DNA from: Methanococcus aeolicus Nankai-3
GTDB lineage: Archaea > AGJL01 > Methanococci > Methanococcales > Methanococcaceae
Direction: 5' to 3'
Assembly (NCBI RefSeq): GCF_000017185.1
Contig: NC_009635.1
Location: 622,563 to 686,562, forward strand
Length of the DNA: 64,000 nt
The notes under the pieces: model-generated
Told to the model about the DNA's origin: nothing
Seen by the model: only the letters and a program-made list of their open reading frames with translations
The model's database searches: none
In this document: piece by piece, positions 1 to 8,004 of the stretch
Position numbering within the stretch: the stretch's first letter is position 1
Layout of the letters: every line of letters starts with the position of its first letter
Made by a program: the position numbers and the translations under genes

Positions 1-361
1 TTTTTTCATAGGTAATTACTTTACCATTTTTACCAACGGCATTTGCTAAATATATCGTTAAAGCTGCGGAGCCTGTTCCGGCTTCTACCACTGTCTCCCC
101 GTCCTCTATACCGCAATATGCTATTATCATACCAATATCTTTTGGCAACAGCGTAGTTACACTTCTTTTCATTTTCTTAATAATATCGTAGGTTGTTGGC
201 TCGACTAAATAAAATTCGTGGCCATTGTGGGACTTTATTGCTGTTCCTAATGGTTTATCCGATATATTAATTACGCCCAAATCATTTCCAAACTCATTTA
301 CTTTGTTTTTTAATAAATATTTTTTTTCTCTTTCGTCAATTATTAATTTTTTAGTTTTCAA
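1..361 (-). CDS. trmI: tRNA (adenine-N1)-methyltransferase TrmI, partial (N-terminal 120 residues)
   Basis: The gene runs off the left edge of the window; only the first 120 codons are visible. It should be the SAM-dependent enzyme that methylates N1 of A57/A58 in the T loop of tRNA. The visible part has the archaeal TrmI N-terminal beta domain and SAM motif I, VVEAGTGSAALT, at residues 91-102. I start it at a TTG (361-359) rather than an internal codon, because GGTGG sits 4-8 nt upstream and the TTG overlaps the TGA stop of rnhB (TTGA), the usual sign of translational coupling. It is therefore co-transcribed with rnhB. The family assignment is firm; the exact target position is inferred from the family. 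Confidence 0.85.
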   Translation of the reverse strand, partial: MKTKKLIIDEREKKYLLKNKVNEFGNDLGVINISDKPLGTAIKSHNGHEFYLVEPTTYDIIKKMKRSVTTLLPKDIGMIIAYCGIEDGETVVEAGTGSAALTIYLANAVGKNGKVITYEK

Positions 362-1191
362 AATTCCACCAGTTTAGTTTGTTTTAATTCTATATTGGTT
401 TTAATGCGTTTTGAATCTTTAATTTTATCTACGGTATTTTTATCTTCAATTTTTTTTAATAATTTTTTTGAAGTATTCCAACTTTTTCTTGCAATTTCAG
501 GGAGCTCCCTGTTTTTTTCAACATAATTTGCCAAATATTTTTGTGTTATTTTATCACTTGGATAGCCACTACCAATCTCACCATATATCTTTTTATATTC
601 TTCTATTTTTCTATCTCTTATTACTTTCGCAATTATCGATGCAGCTGAAACAATTTTATAATTTTCGTCGGCCTTATGTTCGGCTATAATTTTAATATTA
701 TTTTCGTCATTTACTATTAATTTAGATTTTATTTGATTTGCAAATGCCTTTTCATTGCTACTACAAGCATCAATATATATTTCTATTTGCGGAGTGGCTG
801 TTTGAATTTTACTATTTTCCTTATAATTCGGATATTCTTCCTTTAAAACAGAATTTATTAATTTAGTGAAAGCCATTAATTCTATTTTATTTAAATTTAT
901 GGTATTCATTAATTTATCAATAGTTTTTGCTTCAAGAATTTCATATCTTACATCATAATTATTTATAATCATCTCAAATAGCTCTTCTCGTCTATTTTTA
1001 CTATGTTTTTTACTATCTTTAATATCCAACTTTTCAAAGTTTTTTAGGTCTTGCCCTTTAATTTTTACCAATGCAATAACCATAGGTCCCAAAACAGGAC
1101 CCCTACCAGCTTCATCTAATCCAATTATTAGTTTATTATTATCATTCATTGTATCAATATTATCCTTATCAATATTATCATTATCATTCAT
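358..1191 (-). CDS. rnhB: Ribonuclease HII
   Basis: Degrades RNA in RNA-DNA hybrids and removes misincorporated ribonucleotides. The signature GLDEAGRGPVLGPM lies at residues 24-37 and gives the first Asp-Glu catalytic pair; further acidic residues are seen in YIDACSS and in EHKADENYKIVSAASIIAK. At 277 aa it is longer than the usual ~230 aa. The extra length is an Asn/Asp-rich N-terminus, an imperfect repeat of MNDND, and a charged C-terminal tail. Translation may begin instead at the second Met (1149), immediately before the conserved core, so the N-terminus is uncertain. Its stop overlaps the TTG start of trmI, so the two form an operon. A GGAGCTCC palindrome lies inside the gene at 501-508. 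Confidence 0.93.
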   Translation of the reverse strand: MNDNDNIDKDNIDTMNDNNKLIIGLDEAGRGPVLGPMVIALVKIKGQDLKNFEKLDIKDSKKHSKNRREELFEMIINNYDVRYEILEAKTIDKLMNTINLNKIELMAFTKLINSVLKEEYPNYKENSKIQTATPQIEIYIDACSSNEKAFANQIKSKLIVNDENNIKIIAEHKADENYKIVSAASIIAKVIRDRKIEEYKKIYGEIGSGYPSDKITQKYLANYVEKNRELPEIARKSWNTSKKLLKKIEDKNTVDKIKDSKRIKTNIELKQTKLVEF

Positions 1192-1261
1192 TGTATCACG
1201 GAATATTATATATACTTTAAACTACTTATTATATTTGCAGTTGATTATATGATACTGTGGA

Positions 1262-1336
1262 GACAGTCCCACCTATAAGGCGACCGTATTGAGATGCCAT
1301 CAGGTTTCAGTGAATATACGATTTTCCAAAGGTGGG
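1262..1336 (+). ncRNA. Candidate structured RNA with K-turn-like motif (H/ACA-like?)
   Basis: A GC-rich island in the 263-nt gap between the divergent rnhB and eno genes. A 7-bp outer stem CCCACCT/AGGTGGG encloses two facing single-stranded strips, then a CGTAT/ATACG stem. Next come UGA on each strand around a GATGCC/GGTTTC stem, which can form a kink-turn. Stem, pocket, stem and K-turn is the layout of archaeal H/ACA guide RNAs, but the expected ACA after the outer stem is not there (UAUA follows). A small hairpin (ACTGT/ACAGT) sits just upstream. Strand is uncertain; plus is chosen because both UGA motifs lie on it. It could instead be a leader element of eno. Confidence 0.45.
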
Positions 1337-1454
1337 TATATTTTATGTCTTAATCTAAATATTATATTGCTATTCTCTAAATTATTACAATTATTGTTAT
1401 TATGTACGCTTTTTTTTATTTTATACACCCAATATTTAAAACCGAGGTGAAATA

Positions 1455-2744
1455 TTGTTAAAAAATATGGATAATTCTTTTGATATTTTAGATATTAAAG
1501 CAAGAGAAGTTATAGACTCAAGAGGAAACCCTACCGTAGAGGTTGAGGTATTAACCGCAGGTGGATATGGTAGTGCCATAGTTCCAAGTGGTGCATCAAC
1601 GGGAACCCATGAAGCCGTAGAATTGAGAGACAAAAGCCAGAGATTTGGTGGAAAAGGAGTTTTAGTTGCTGTGGATAATGTCAATAGTATTATTGCACCT
1701 GAATTAATCGGATTTGATTCAAGAACGCAAAGGGAAATTGATACCTATATGATAGAATTGGATAGAACGGCAAATAAAGGAAAATTAGGAGCTAATGCAA
1801 TACTTGCCGTATCAATGGCAGTGGCAAAAGCAGCAGCAAGCACGGCATCACTTCCATTATACAAATACATTGGTGGATGTAATTCATATATTATGCCTGT
1901 TCCAATGATGAATGTTATTAATGGAGGGGAGCATGCGGGAAATGCCCTTGAATTCCAAGAATTTATGATTATGCCCGTTGGAGCAGATTCAATCAGCGAA
2001 GCCATAAGAATGTGTGCTGAAACATACCACACACTAAAAAAAGTGATAGTTAGCAAATATGGGAAAAATGCTTCAAATGTTGGAGATGAAGGAGGATTTG
2101 CACCACCGGTAAGCGATATAAGGGAAACACTTGATTTATTAACCGATGCCGTTAAAATGGCAGGTTATGAAGATGAAATTACATTTGCTTTGGATTGTGC
2201 GGCAAGTGAATTTTACAATAAAGATGATAACAAATATATTGTAAAGGGAGCTCCTTTATCTTCCGACCAACTTATTTCATTATATAAAGAAATATGTGAT
2301 GAATATCCAGTAATATCCATAGAAGACCCACTTGATGAGGAGGACTTTGAAGGATTTGCCTCACTTACCAAAGAATTAAAAGGAGTTCAAATAGTTGGGG
2401 ACGATTTATTTGTTACAAACACAGAGAGATTGAAAAAGGGAATAGAAATGGGAGCTGGAAATGCCTTATTATTAAAGGTAAATCAGATAGGAACACTATC
2501 AGAATCAATAGATGCGGCAAATCTTGCTTTTAGAAATGGATATGGTGTGGTTGTATCCCACAGAAGTGGGGAAAGTGAGGATAACACAATTGCAGATATT
2601 TCCGTTGCTTTAAATGCGGGACAGATTAAAACGGGAGCTCCTGCGAGAGGGGAAAGGACAGCCAAATATAATCAATTAATTAGGATTGAAGAAGAAATAG
2701 GATATCCTAAGTATGCAGGTAAAAATATTAGATGTCCTTTTTAA
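1455..2744 (+). CDS. eno: Enolase (phosphopyruvate hydratase)
   Basis: Interconverts 2-phosphoglycerate and phosphoenolpyruvate in gluconeogenesis and glycolysis. The 429-aa protein is the normal length. Visible motifs are [15 protein letters not shown] near residues 45-59, the metal-binding Asp and Glu residues in [10 protein letters not shown] and [17 protein letters not shown], the catalytic-lysine segment [13 protein letters not shown], and the signature [14 protein letters not shown] near the C-terminus. Start: a TTG at 1455 has GAGGTGA 4 nt upstream; the next ATG (1467) is too far from that site, so TTG is preferred. A monocistronic transcript is likely, because the next gene is on the other strand. 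Two GGAGCTCC palindromes lie inside the gene. Confidence 0.96.
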   Translation: MLKNMDNSFDILDIKAREVIDSRGNPTVEVEVLTAGGYGSAIVPSGASTGTHEAVELRDKSQRFGGKGVLVAVDNVNSIIAPELIGFDSRTQREIDTYMIELDRTANKGKLGANAILAVSMAVAKAAASTASLPLYKYIGGCNSYIMPVPMMNVINGGEHAGNALEFQEFMIMPVGADSISEAIRMCAETYHTLKKVIVSKYGKNASNVGDEGGFAPPVSDIRETLDLLTDAVKMAGYEDEITFALDCAASEFYNKDDNKYIVKGAPLSSDQLISLYKEICDEYPVISIEDPLDEEDFEGFASLTKELKGVQIVGDDLFVTNTERLKKGIEMGAGNALLLKVNQIGTLSESIDAANLAFRNGYGVVVSHRSGESEDNTIADISVALNAGQIKTGAPARGERTAKYNQLIRIEEEIGYPKYAGKNIRCPF

Positions 2745-2770
2745 ATATTTTTTTTATTAAATATTTTTTA

Positions 2771-3712
2771 TTAAATACCTTTAACTTCATTCCAATATCT
2801 TTTTACAATTTCAACAGATTTTTTAAAGTCGTTAAATTCCTTTTCATCCAATTCAATAGGAACAATTCTTTCTATTCCTTTTTTTCCAATTACTACGGGA
2901 ACACCAATACATACATCTTTTATACCATCTAATTCACCGTCAAGGTATGTGGATAATGTTAAATATTTTTTATTATCATTTGCAATGCATCTAACCACAT
3001 TTAACACCGCAGATGCTGGACCATACTCAGAACCTCCTTTTAATTGTATAATCCGTTTTCCCCCATTTTTAACAAAATCCACCACTTCATTATATGGAAA
3101 ATCCTTATATTCTGGCAATCTTGTTATTGGTATCCCCCCTATCGCCGTGGAGCTAATTAATGGAACCATACTATCCCCATGCTCCCCAATTATTCTGGTT
3201 CTAACATCTCCGATATGTGCATTAAAATATTTTGCAATTGCCACCTTAAACCTCATGGAGTCAAGATGAGTCCCCAAACCAAAAACTTGGCTTTTATCAT
3301 ATCCACTTTCAATAAGTGCCTTATGTGTCATCACATCAACAGGATTTGTAATCATAAATAATTTTGTATCGCAAGTTTTACCTATATCTTTTGCATATCT
3401 TTTTACAATTCCCGCATTTTTTTTAGCTAAATCCAACCTTGTCATATCTCCTGTCCTCGGAGCTCCGGCTGGAATTATTGTAATTTTACTATTGCAAACT
3501 ACCGAAAGATCTTTCTCATCATGAACAGAGATTTCAACATCTAATTCTTCTGCGGCTATGGCATCGTATATATCCAATTTAAGTCCCTTTAACTTATCCA
3601 GTGATTTTTCCCGTGATATTAAATTAATATGCCTTACATATTTTTCCTTTGCAAGTAATACAGATATTGCAGTTCCTATTTTTCCTGACGCCCCTATTAT
3701 TGATATTTCCAT
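2771..3712 (-). CDS. mdh: Malate dehydrogenase (LDH-like, MJ0490 type)
   Basis: NAD(P)-dependent 2-hydroxyacid dehydrogenase reducing oxaloacetate to malate, part of the incomplete reductive TCA pathway of methanococci. The Rossmann glycine motif GASGKIG is at residues 7-13. The catalytic Asp-Arg-His set is visible as D151 and R154 in LGTHLDSMRF and H178 in IIGEHGDSMVPL. The length of 313 aa fits the family. It is convergent with eno, with only 26 nt between the two stops. A fumarase alpha subunit, the next step of the same pathway, is also in this window (26.0-26.9 kb). The coenzyme (NADP rather than NAD) is inferred from the M. jannaschii relative. Confidence 0.92.
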   Translation of the reverse strand: MEISIIGASGKIGTAISVLLAKEKYVRHINLISREKSLDKLKGLKLDIYDAIAAEELDVEISVHDEKDLSVVCNSKITIIPAGAPRTGDMTRLDLAKKNAGIVKRYAKDIGKTCDTKLFMITNPVDVMTHKALIESGYDKSQVFGLGTHLDSMRFKVAIAKYFNAHIGDVRTRIIGEHGDSMVPLISSTAIGGIPITRLPEYKDFPYNEVVDFVKNGGKRIIQLKGGSEYGPASAVLNVVRCIANDNKKYLTLSTYLDGELDGIKDVCIGVPVVIGKKGIERIVPIELDEKEFNDFKKSVEIVKRYWNEVKGI

Positions 3713-3946
3713 ATTATCACCTCTCTTTTTTAATTCTTGTTTTAATGATTTTGATTTTGTAATTATCTATGTGCCATAAAATATATATAATATAATTGTT
3801 GTAATACTTATTATAAAATTATTATTATCTTATAGTATAAATATTAAAAAAATAATACTCCACAGAAAGAATAAATTTATATATTATATAATAATTAAAT
3901 TAAGATAAGTTTATACATTATAAAATTTAATTTAATTGGTGAAAAT

Positions 3947-4195
3947 ATGAATGGCATAATTCGATATACCAACAATAAGGCAAAAACATTATTTAATATT
4001 GATGAAATTGATAAACAGGCGATAGCTATTTTGGCAAATGCTCCATTAATGACTGAAAAGGAAATGAGAATAGCCACAAATAGATTAAAAATTATGGCGA
4101 AAAAGAAAAAAATTAGGGGCAGAAGAAACATAGGCGATATATTAGATGATTGGGCATATAAAGCATATACTACCACAATGGAATCAATCCAATAG
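3947..4195 (+). CDS. Small conserved-looking hypothetical protein
   Basis: Encodes 82 aa, lysine/arginine-rich in the middle (residues 43-60, with runs such as AKKKKIRGRR) and predicted mainly helical. I do not recognise the family. Support for a real gene: a good ribosome-binding site, GGTGA, 5 nt before the ATG; an AT-rich promoter-like stretch upstream; and coding-like composition. It stands alone between mdh (divergent) and the carbonic-anhydrase-like gene. A nucleic-acid-binding role is only a guess from the charge. Confidence 0.65.
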   Translation: MNGIIRYTNNKAKTLFNIDEIDKQAIAILANAPLMTEKEMRIATNRLKIMAKKKKIRGRRNIGDILDDWAYKAYTTTMESIQ

Positions 4196-4416
4196 AGATA
4201 ATCGTATAATTCAATGATGAATTTTATCAAATTTGGGCGAAATGATAAATACCCATATTTTTTTTGTTTCTTCATGGCATAATGTATGCTTTAAATATTC
4301 GCCTCATTGGGAGCTCCCTGTGCCTAAGGTTTTTTATGGGTGGTATAGTAGTATATTGTATATAGTATAATACCAACTTTTACCAGCTTAATTTAAAAAA
4401 TATTTGAGGCGATATA

Positions 4417-4908
4417 TTGAATAATAATATTAATAATGAATACAGCAGTTCAGTTCAAATTGCAAAAAATGCTACTGTATTGGGCGGCGTAATACTTGAA
4501 GACTATGTAAATGTTTGGTATGGTGCAGTTATACGGGCAGATGTGGATAAAATAACCATTAAAAAAGGTTCCAACATTCAAGATAATTGCGTAATTCACT
4601 GTTCAAAAGGATATCCAACCGAAATAGGAGAATATGTATCGGTTGGACATGGTGCTGTTGTTCATGGTTGTAAAATTGGCAATAATGTGATTGTTGGTAT
4701 GAATGCCACCATACTTAACGGTGCAAAAATAGGAAACAACTGCATCATTGGGGCAAATACACTTATTACACAGCATAAAGAAATACCAGATAATAGTCTT
4801 GTTGTGGGAGCTCCCGGGAACGCAATAAGAACAATTACGGAAGACGAAATATTGGATATTAAAGATAATGCACTGAGATACATAGAATTGTCTAAAAATA
4901 TGCAATAG
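4417..4908 (+). CDS. Gamma-type carbonic anhydrase-like left-handed beta-helix protein
   Basis: A 163-aa hexapeptide-repeat protein of the gamma carbonic anhydrase / ferripyochelin-binding family; it probably hydrates CO2 or is a metal-dependent relative. The helix repeats run from about residue 15 to 140. Histidines expected to bind the metal are seen in NCVIHCSKG, VGHGAVVHG and the second of that pair. The conserved RADVDKITI segment is also present. A TTG start at 4417 follows GAGGCGAT by 3-4 nt. The gene ends 5 bp before the stop of the tnpB pseudogene, so the insertion sequence landed right behind it. Actual carbonic anhydrase activity is not certain; many family members are untested. 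Confidence 0.85.
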   Translation: MNNNINNEYSSSVQIAKNATVLGGVILEDYVNVWYGAVIRADVDKITIKKGSNIQDNCVIHCSKGYPTEIGEYVSVGHGAVVHGCKIGNNVIVGMNATILNGAKIGNNCIIGANTLITQHKEIPDNSLVVGAPGNAIRTITEDEILDIKDNALRYIELSKNMQ

Positions 4909-4918
4909 TGAATTACCC

Positions 4919-5100
4919 CTCCCTTACGGACGGGGTTGAACGAAAACCTTTCGGTTTTCGTAGCCCTCGCCCTTCGGGCAAGGCTTCCTGACTCATAGGG
5001 GATACTTGCCCAGAGATTACTTTCATATAAGGTATAACTCTGAGTAGAGGTTTCCCCTCCGCAGGCACAACGGACTCTCCAAGCCCTGACTTTAATATAT
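4919..5100 (-). ncRNA. Possible omega (reRNA) guide scaffold at the element's right end
   Basis: In IS605-group elements the guide RNA of TnpB is made from the 3' end of tnpB and the right end. Here that zone overlaps the last ~60 codons of tnpB and holds three consecutive hairpins: GCCC/GGGC at 4969-4979, CGAAAACC/GGTTTTCG at 4941-4960, and the CCCC...GGGG terminal palindrome. The placement rests on family knowledge and visible structure only; the exact ends are not visible. Confidence 0.3.
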
Positions 5101-5947
5101 TCAAGGATGCGTTGTAATCCCTATCAATTTTCCAACTGCAGTTTGGACAAAAAAAGATTCTATCGGATAATTTTAATTTATCAACAACACAACCGCAGTT
5201 GGAACATTTTTTAGAAGTATGAGCAGGATTTATGAGTATTACCTCTCTACCAGCACCCTCCGCCTTATAGAGAAGTAGATTTATGAATTTACGCCAAGAA
5301 CCGTCAATAATATGACGATTTAAGGTCTTCTGGCTTTTTCTGTTTTTAACCATGGACTTAATGTTTAAGTCCTCTAAAACTATTTTATCATAGTTATTTA
5401 TGTAGTATCTTGATAATTTATGAAGGAAATCATTTTTCTGATTGTTCAGTTTATCATAAACTTTAATAAGTTTTAATTTGGTCTTTTTATAGTTATTAGA
5501 ACCCCTAACCTTTCGAGATAGGTTCTTTTGGACTTTCTTTATTTTATCTAATGTTTCATCTATGAATTTGGGATTTTCAAACTTGTTCCCGTCTGAATCA
5601 ACGGTGTAGGCATTAATTCCCAAATCTATACCTACAACCTTATTGGTTTTAGGTAGTGGGTTAAGTTCTTCTTCCACTTGAAAGAAGGCAAACCATTTAT
5701 CAGTTGGTTCTTTTTTTATGATTACTCCTTTGATTACTCCTTTAATTTTTCTATGTAGTTTTATGGAAATTTCTCCTATTTTAGATAAGTAAAGTTTGTT
5801 ATCCTTAATCTTAAAACCTGATTGATTGTATTCTATCGTTTTGTAATGGTTTTTAGATGATTTGAATCTTAATTTACCTACTTTATGACCATTCTGTTTT
5901 AGTTTTCCTAACGCTTTAAGATTCCCCCAAAGTTTATTATTTACTAT

Positions 5948-6000
5948 TTTCGAGCGTAGCGAGAAAATCGTATAAAAATCTCGAAGAGATTTTTTGAGAT
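5948..6000. repeat. 53-nt palindromic insert inside tnpB
   Basis: The segment that separates the two tnpB reading frames. It contains a perfect 21-nt hairpin at 5974-5994 (arms AAAAATCTC and GAGATTTTT, loop GAA) and a second imperfect palindrome at about 5947-5967 (TTTTC...GAAAA around CGAGCGTAGCG). Removing it joins KVLQ to IVNNKLWGNL in a continuous TnpB-like frame, which is how the boundaries were set. The length of 53 is not a multiple of three. Similar hairpins lie in nearby spacers. Confidence 0.6.
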
Positions 6001-6446
6001 TTGAAGGACTTTAGAATGGACTTTTTTAAGTTCAGGATTCTCCTTTTTATGCTCTGTGATTAGTTTTTGAGTATCCATTTTGTTTAGTTTCGGATTTTTA
6101 GTTTTTTGTTCTAAAAGGTAATTATGGAGGTATCTACAAATGTTTAAGTGCTCTTCTATTGTTTCTTGGATACTCTTGGATGGGTAAATCCTGAACTTAT
6201 AAGTCCTCATCATTGGCATCACAGTTTGATTACTTATAAATAGTAGTAGTTTATGCTAAAAACTATATAAATGTTTTGCCCGCATTTCCGAGCGAAGCGA
6301 AGGAAATATATAAAAACCGAAGGTTTTTATCATAATTCATCCCCCCGTAGCGAAGCGAAGACCTAAAACCTAACGGTTTTAAGTTTTCCTCACTATTGTT
6401 CGGAAATGCTACAAAATCCGAAGGATTTTGTTTAATCCCTTACGGA

Positions 6447-6752
6447 AGGGGACTTCTTGCGGAATAAGTTAAAAATGGCAAAAACTTATATACGGTGTGC
6501 CATATACTATTTTCGCAATATTATGATTTTATATATTATTATATTTATTAATATATATTTATTATTAATAAATATTAATATGGTTCGTTAGGGAGCTCCT
6601 TGCAGCCATAAAATTCATACGATATGATTTTAATATTATGGTTTAATACATAGATTTTATGGCTATTGAACATATTATAAATTATTTTGTTTTTTCAATG
6701 ATTTTTATTAATAAATTTAAAAAAGGATATGAAAATATTATTTGAGGATATT
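6447..6752. other. Spacer upstream of fae-hps
   Basis: About 300 nt with no gene. It holds a GGAGCTCC at about 6594 and a run of TATTAATA-type AT-rich sequence from 6530 to 6580 that could contain the promoter. The Shine-Dalgarno GAGGAT that decides the fae-hps start lies at its right end. No convincing RNA structure was seen here. Confidence 0.5.
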
Positions 6753-7928
6753 ATGATAAAATTTGGTGAGGCAATTCTTGGAACTGATTTAAAGGCTATT
6801 GTAAATGTAATAATAGGAAAAGGAACTGAAATAGATACAGCATTTACAAATGCCCTCACACGGAGACCTTCTCCAATATTTGCCAATTTAAGAGATAATT
6901 TAATAGTAAGACCACTAACAATAGTAGTCCCACAGAACGATATTAATTCAGAAATTCAGGTGGAGCTCCTCAATGGAGTAATACAATATGGAGTGGCTAA
7001 GGCAATAGCAGATATGGGCGAAAAAGAAGGAATTGACAATGATTTAAAAGCCGTAATTACTGTATCTGTTCCCGATGTTCCATTTACTACGATAAATAAA
7101 AGAAAATTATTTCAATATTATTATGGGGCCACAAAATTAGCAATAAATAGGGCATTATCAGAATATCCTTCGGCTGAAAAAATTAAAAAGGAAAAATACA
7201 GGGCATTGCACCCATTAGTTGGATTTAGAGATATAAAATTAGAACGACCCCCCTATTTACAGGTTGCCCTTGATGTGCCAACCATTGAAAGTATGGAAAA
7301 TATCGTTGAGTCATTACCTCAAAGTGATAGAATAATAATAGAGGCAGGAACTCCATTGATTAAAAAATACGGAATTGAAGTAATAGAGCAAATTAGAGAA
7401 ATATTTGATGGATTTATCGTAGCTGACTTAAAAACATTAGATACGGGTAGGATTGAGGTAAGAATGGCTTTTGAAGCTACTGCAAATGCTGTTGTTCTTA
7501 GCGGACTTGCACCAAAATCTACAATATTAAAAGGTATTCATGAATGTCAAAAGTGCGGTATAATGAGTTATCTTGACACCATAAACTTAAATAATCCAGT
7601 AGAATTATACAATAAATTAGAATTAAAGCCAGATGTATTAATGGTGCATAGGGGAATTGATGAAGAAATAAATAAAGATAATAATAAAAATAGGAGCTCC
7701 CTATCAAAAGAAGATTTTGATAACAATATAATTTTAGGAGTGGCTGGCGGAGTTTCTGCGGAAACCGTTGAGGATTTAAAAAATAAATACGATATATTGG
7801 TTGTTGGAAGAGGAATTACAAAATCAAGAGAACCTGCACGAGTTGCAAGGTCAATAGTCAATAAATTGGGGGACGATATTGAACAATATAGGCTTTACCT
7901 TGATGAAGACGAAGATATTGCATATTAA
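6753..7928 (+). CDS. fae-hps: Bifunctional formaldehyde-activating enzyme / 3-hexulose-6-phosphate synthase
   Basis: The N-terminal ~160 residues are Fae (formaldehyde plus tetrahydromethanopterin to methylene-H4MPT). The C-terminal ~220 are Hps, an orotidine-decarboxylase-fold TIM barrel, seen in LQVALDVPTIE, GFIVADLKTLDTG, VMVHRG-like and GVAGGVSAETV. In archaea lacking the oxidative pentose route, Hps run in reverse supplies ribulose 5-phosphate and formaldehyde, and Fae captures the formaldehyde. ATG at 6753 is chosen over 6729 because GAGGAT lies 4 nt before it and because relatives begin MIKFGEA. An Asn/Lys-rich insert (NKDNNKNRSS) interrupts the Hps domain and itself contains a GGAGCTCC. 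Confidence 0.92.
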   Translation: MIKFGEAILGTDLKAIVNVIIGKGTEIDTAFTNALTRRPSPIFANLRDNLIVRPLTIVVPQNDINSEIQVELLNGVIQYGVAKAIADMGEKEGIDNDLKAVITVSVPDVPFTTINKRKLFQYYYGATKLAINRALSEYPSAEKIKKEKYRALHPLVGFRDIKLERPPYLQVALDVPTIESMENIVESLPQSDRIIIEAGTPLIKKYGIEVIEQIREIFDGFIVADLKTLDTGRIEVRMAFEATANAVVLSGLAPKSTILKGIHECQKCGIMSYLDTINLNNPVELYNKLELKPDVLMVHRGIDEEINKDNNKNRSSLSKEDFDNNIILGVAGGVSAETVEDLKNKYDILVVGRGITKSREPARVARSIVNKLGDDIEQYRLYLDEDEDIAY

Positions 7929-8004
7929 AGATAGTAATACAATAAAATAATGTTATATTGTGTGAGATATTAATAGATAATAAAATATTATATTGTGTGA
8001 TATG

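Larger units (their letters stand above)
4913..6222 (-). pseudogene. tnpB: tnpB (RNA-guided nuclease of IS605 elements), interrupted
   Basis: Two reading-frame pieces. The N-terminal 74 residues (6222-6001) carry the TYKFRIYPS start typical of TnpB and end in HSKVLQ. The rest resumes in another frame at about 5947 (IVNNKLWGNLKALGKL) and runs to 4913. Between them 53 nt of palindromic sequence shift the frame and bring a TAG at 5944. The RuvC catalytic residues are all intact: Asp in VVGIDLGINAY, Glu in IVLEDLNIKSM, Asp in KIDRDYNAS. So is the CxxC...CxxC zinc ribbon (CSNCG, CPNCS). Apart from the insert the gene is open, so inactivation looks recent. The 254-aa C-terminal part has its own ATG (5677) but would lack the recognition domain. 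Confidence 0.85.
4919..6446 (-). mobile_element. IS605-group element (tnpB only), decayed
   Basis: A single-gene IS200/IS605-type insertion: it carries tnpB on the minus strand and no tnpA. Both boundaries carry short imperfect palindromes with the same core, CCCTTACGGA followed by GGGG (4922-4935 and 6437-6451 region), as expected for the terminal hairpins of this group. The ends given here are estimates. Further hairpins crowd both ends (4941-4960, 4969-4979, 6311-6329, 6364-6381, 6411-6431). With no transposase and a broken tnpB, the element should be immobile unless helped by a copy elsewhere. Confidence 0.75.

Noticed and set aside
468-689. Open frame on the plus strand opposite rnhB, and many similar long frames opposite or within real genes throughout the window
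   Set aside because: They lie fully inside well-recognised genes, have no ribosome-binding site and show no family resemblance; A+T-poor stop statistics on the antisense strand explain them.
1262-1336. tRNA gene with a 7-bp acceptor stem
   Set aside because: The 7-bp closing stem fits, but there is no T-loop GTTC consensus, no anticodon arm and no D-loop in either orientation.
4913-5677. The 254-aa C-terminal TnpB frame as an independent functional gene
   Set aside because: It lacks the N-terminal recognition half and its ATG has no convincing ribosome-binding site; treated as part of a broken tnpB.
6729-6752. Upstream ATG for fae-hps
   Set aside because: GAGGAT is inside this extension and correctly spaced to the ATG at 6753, where homologues begin.
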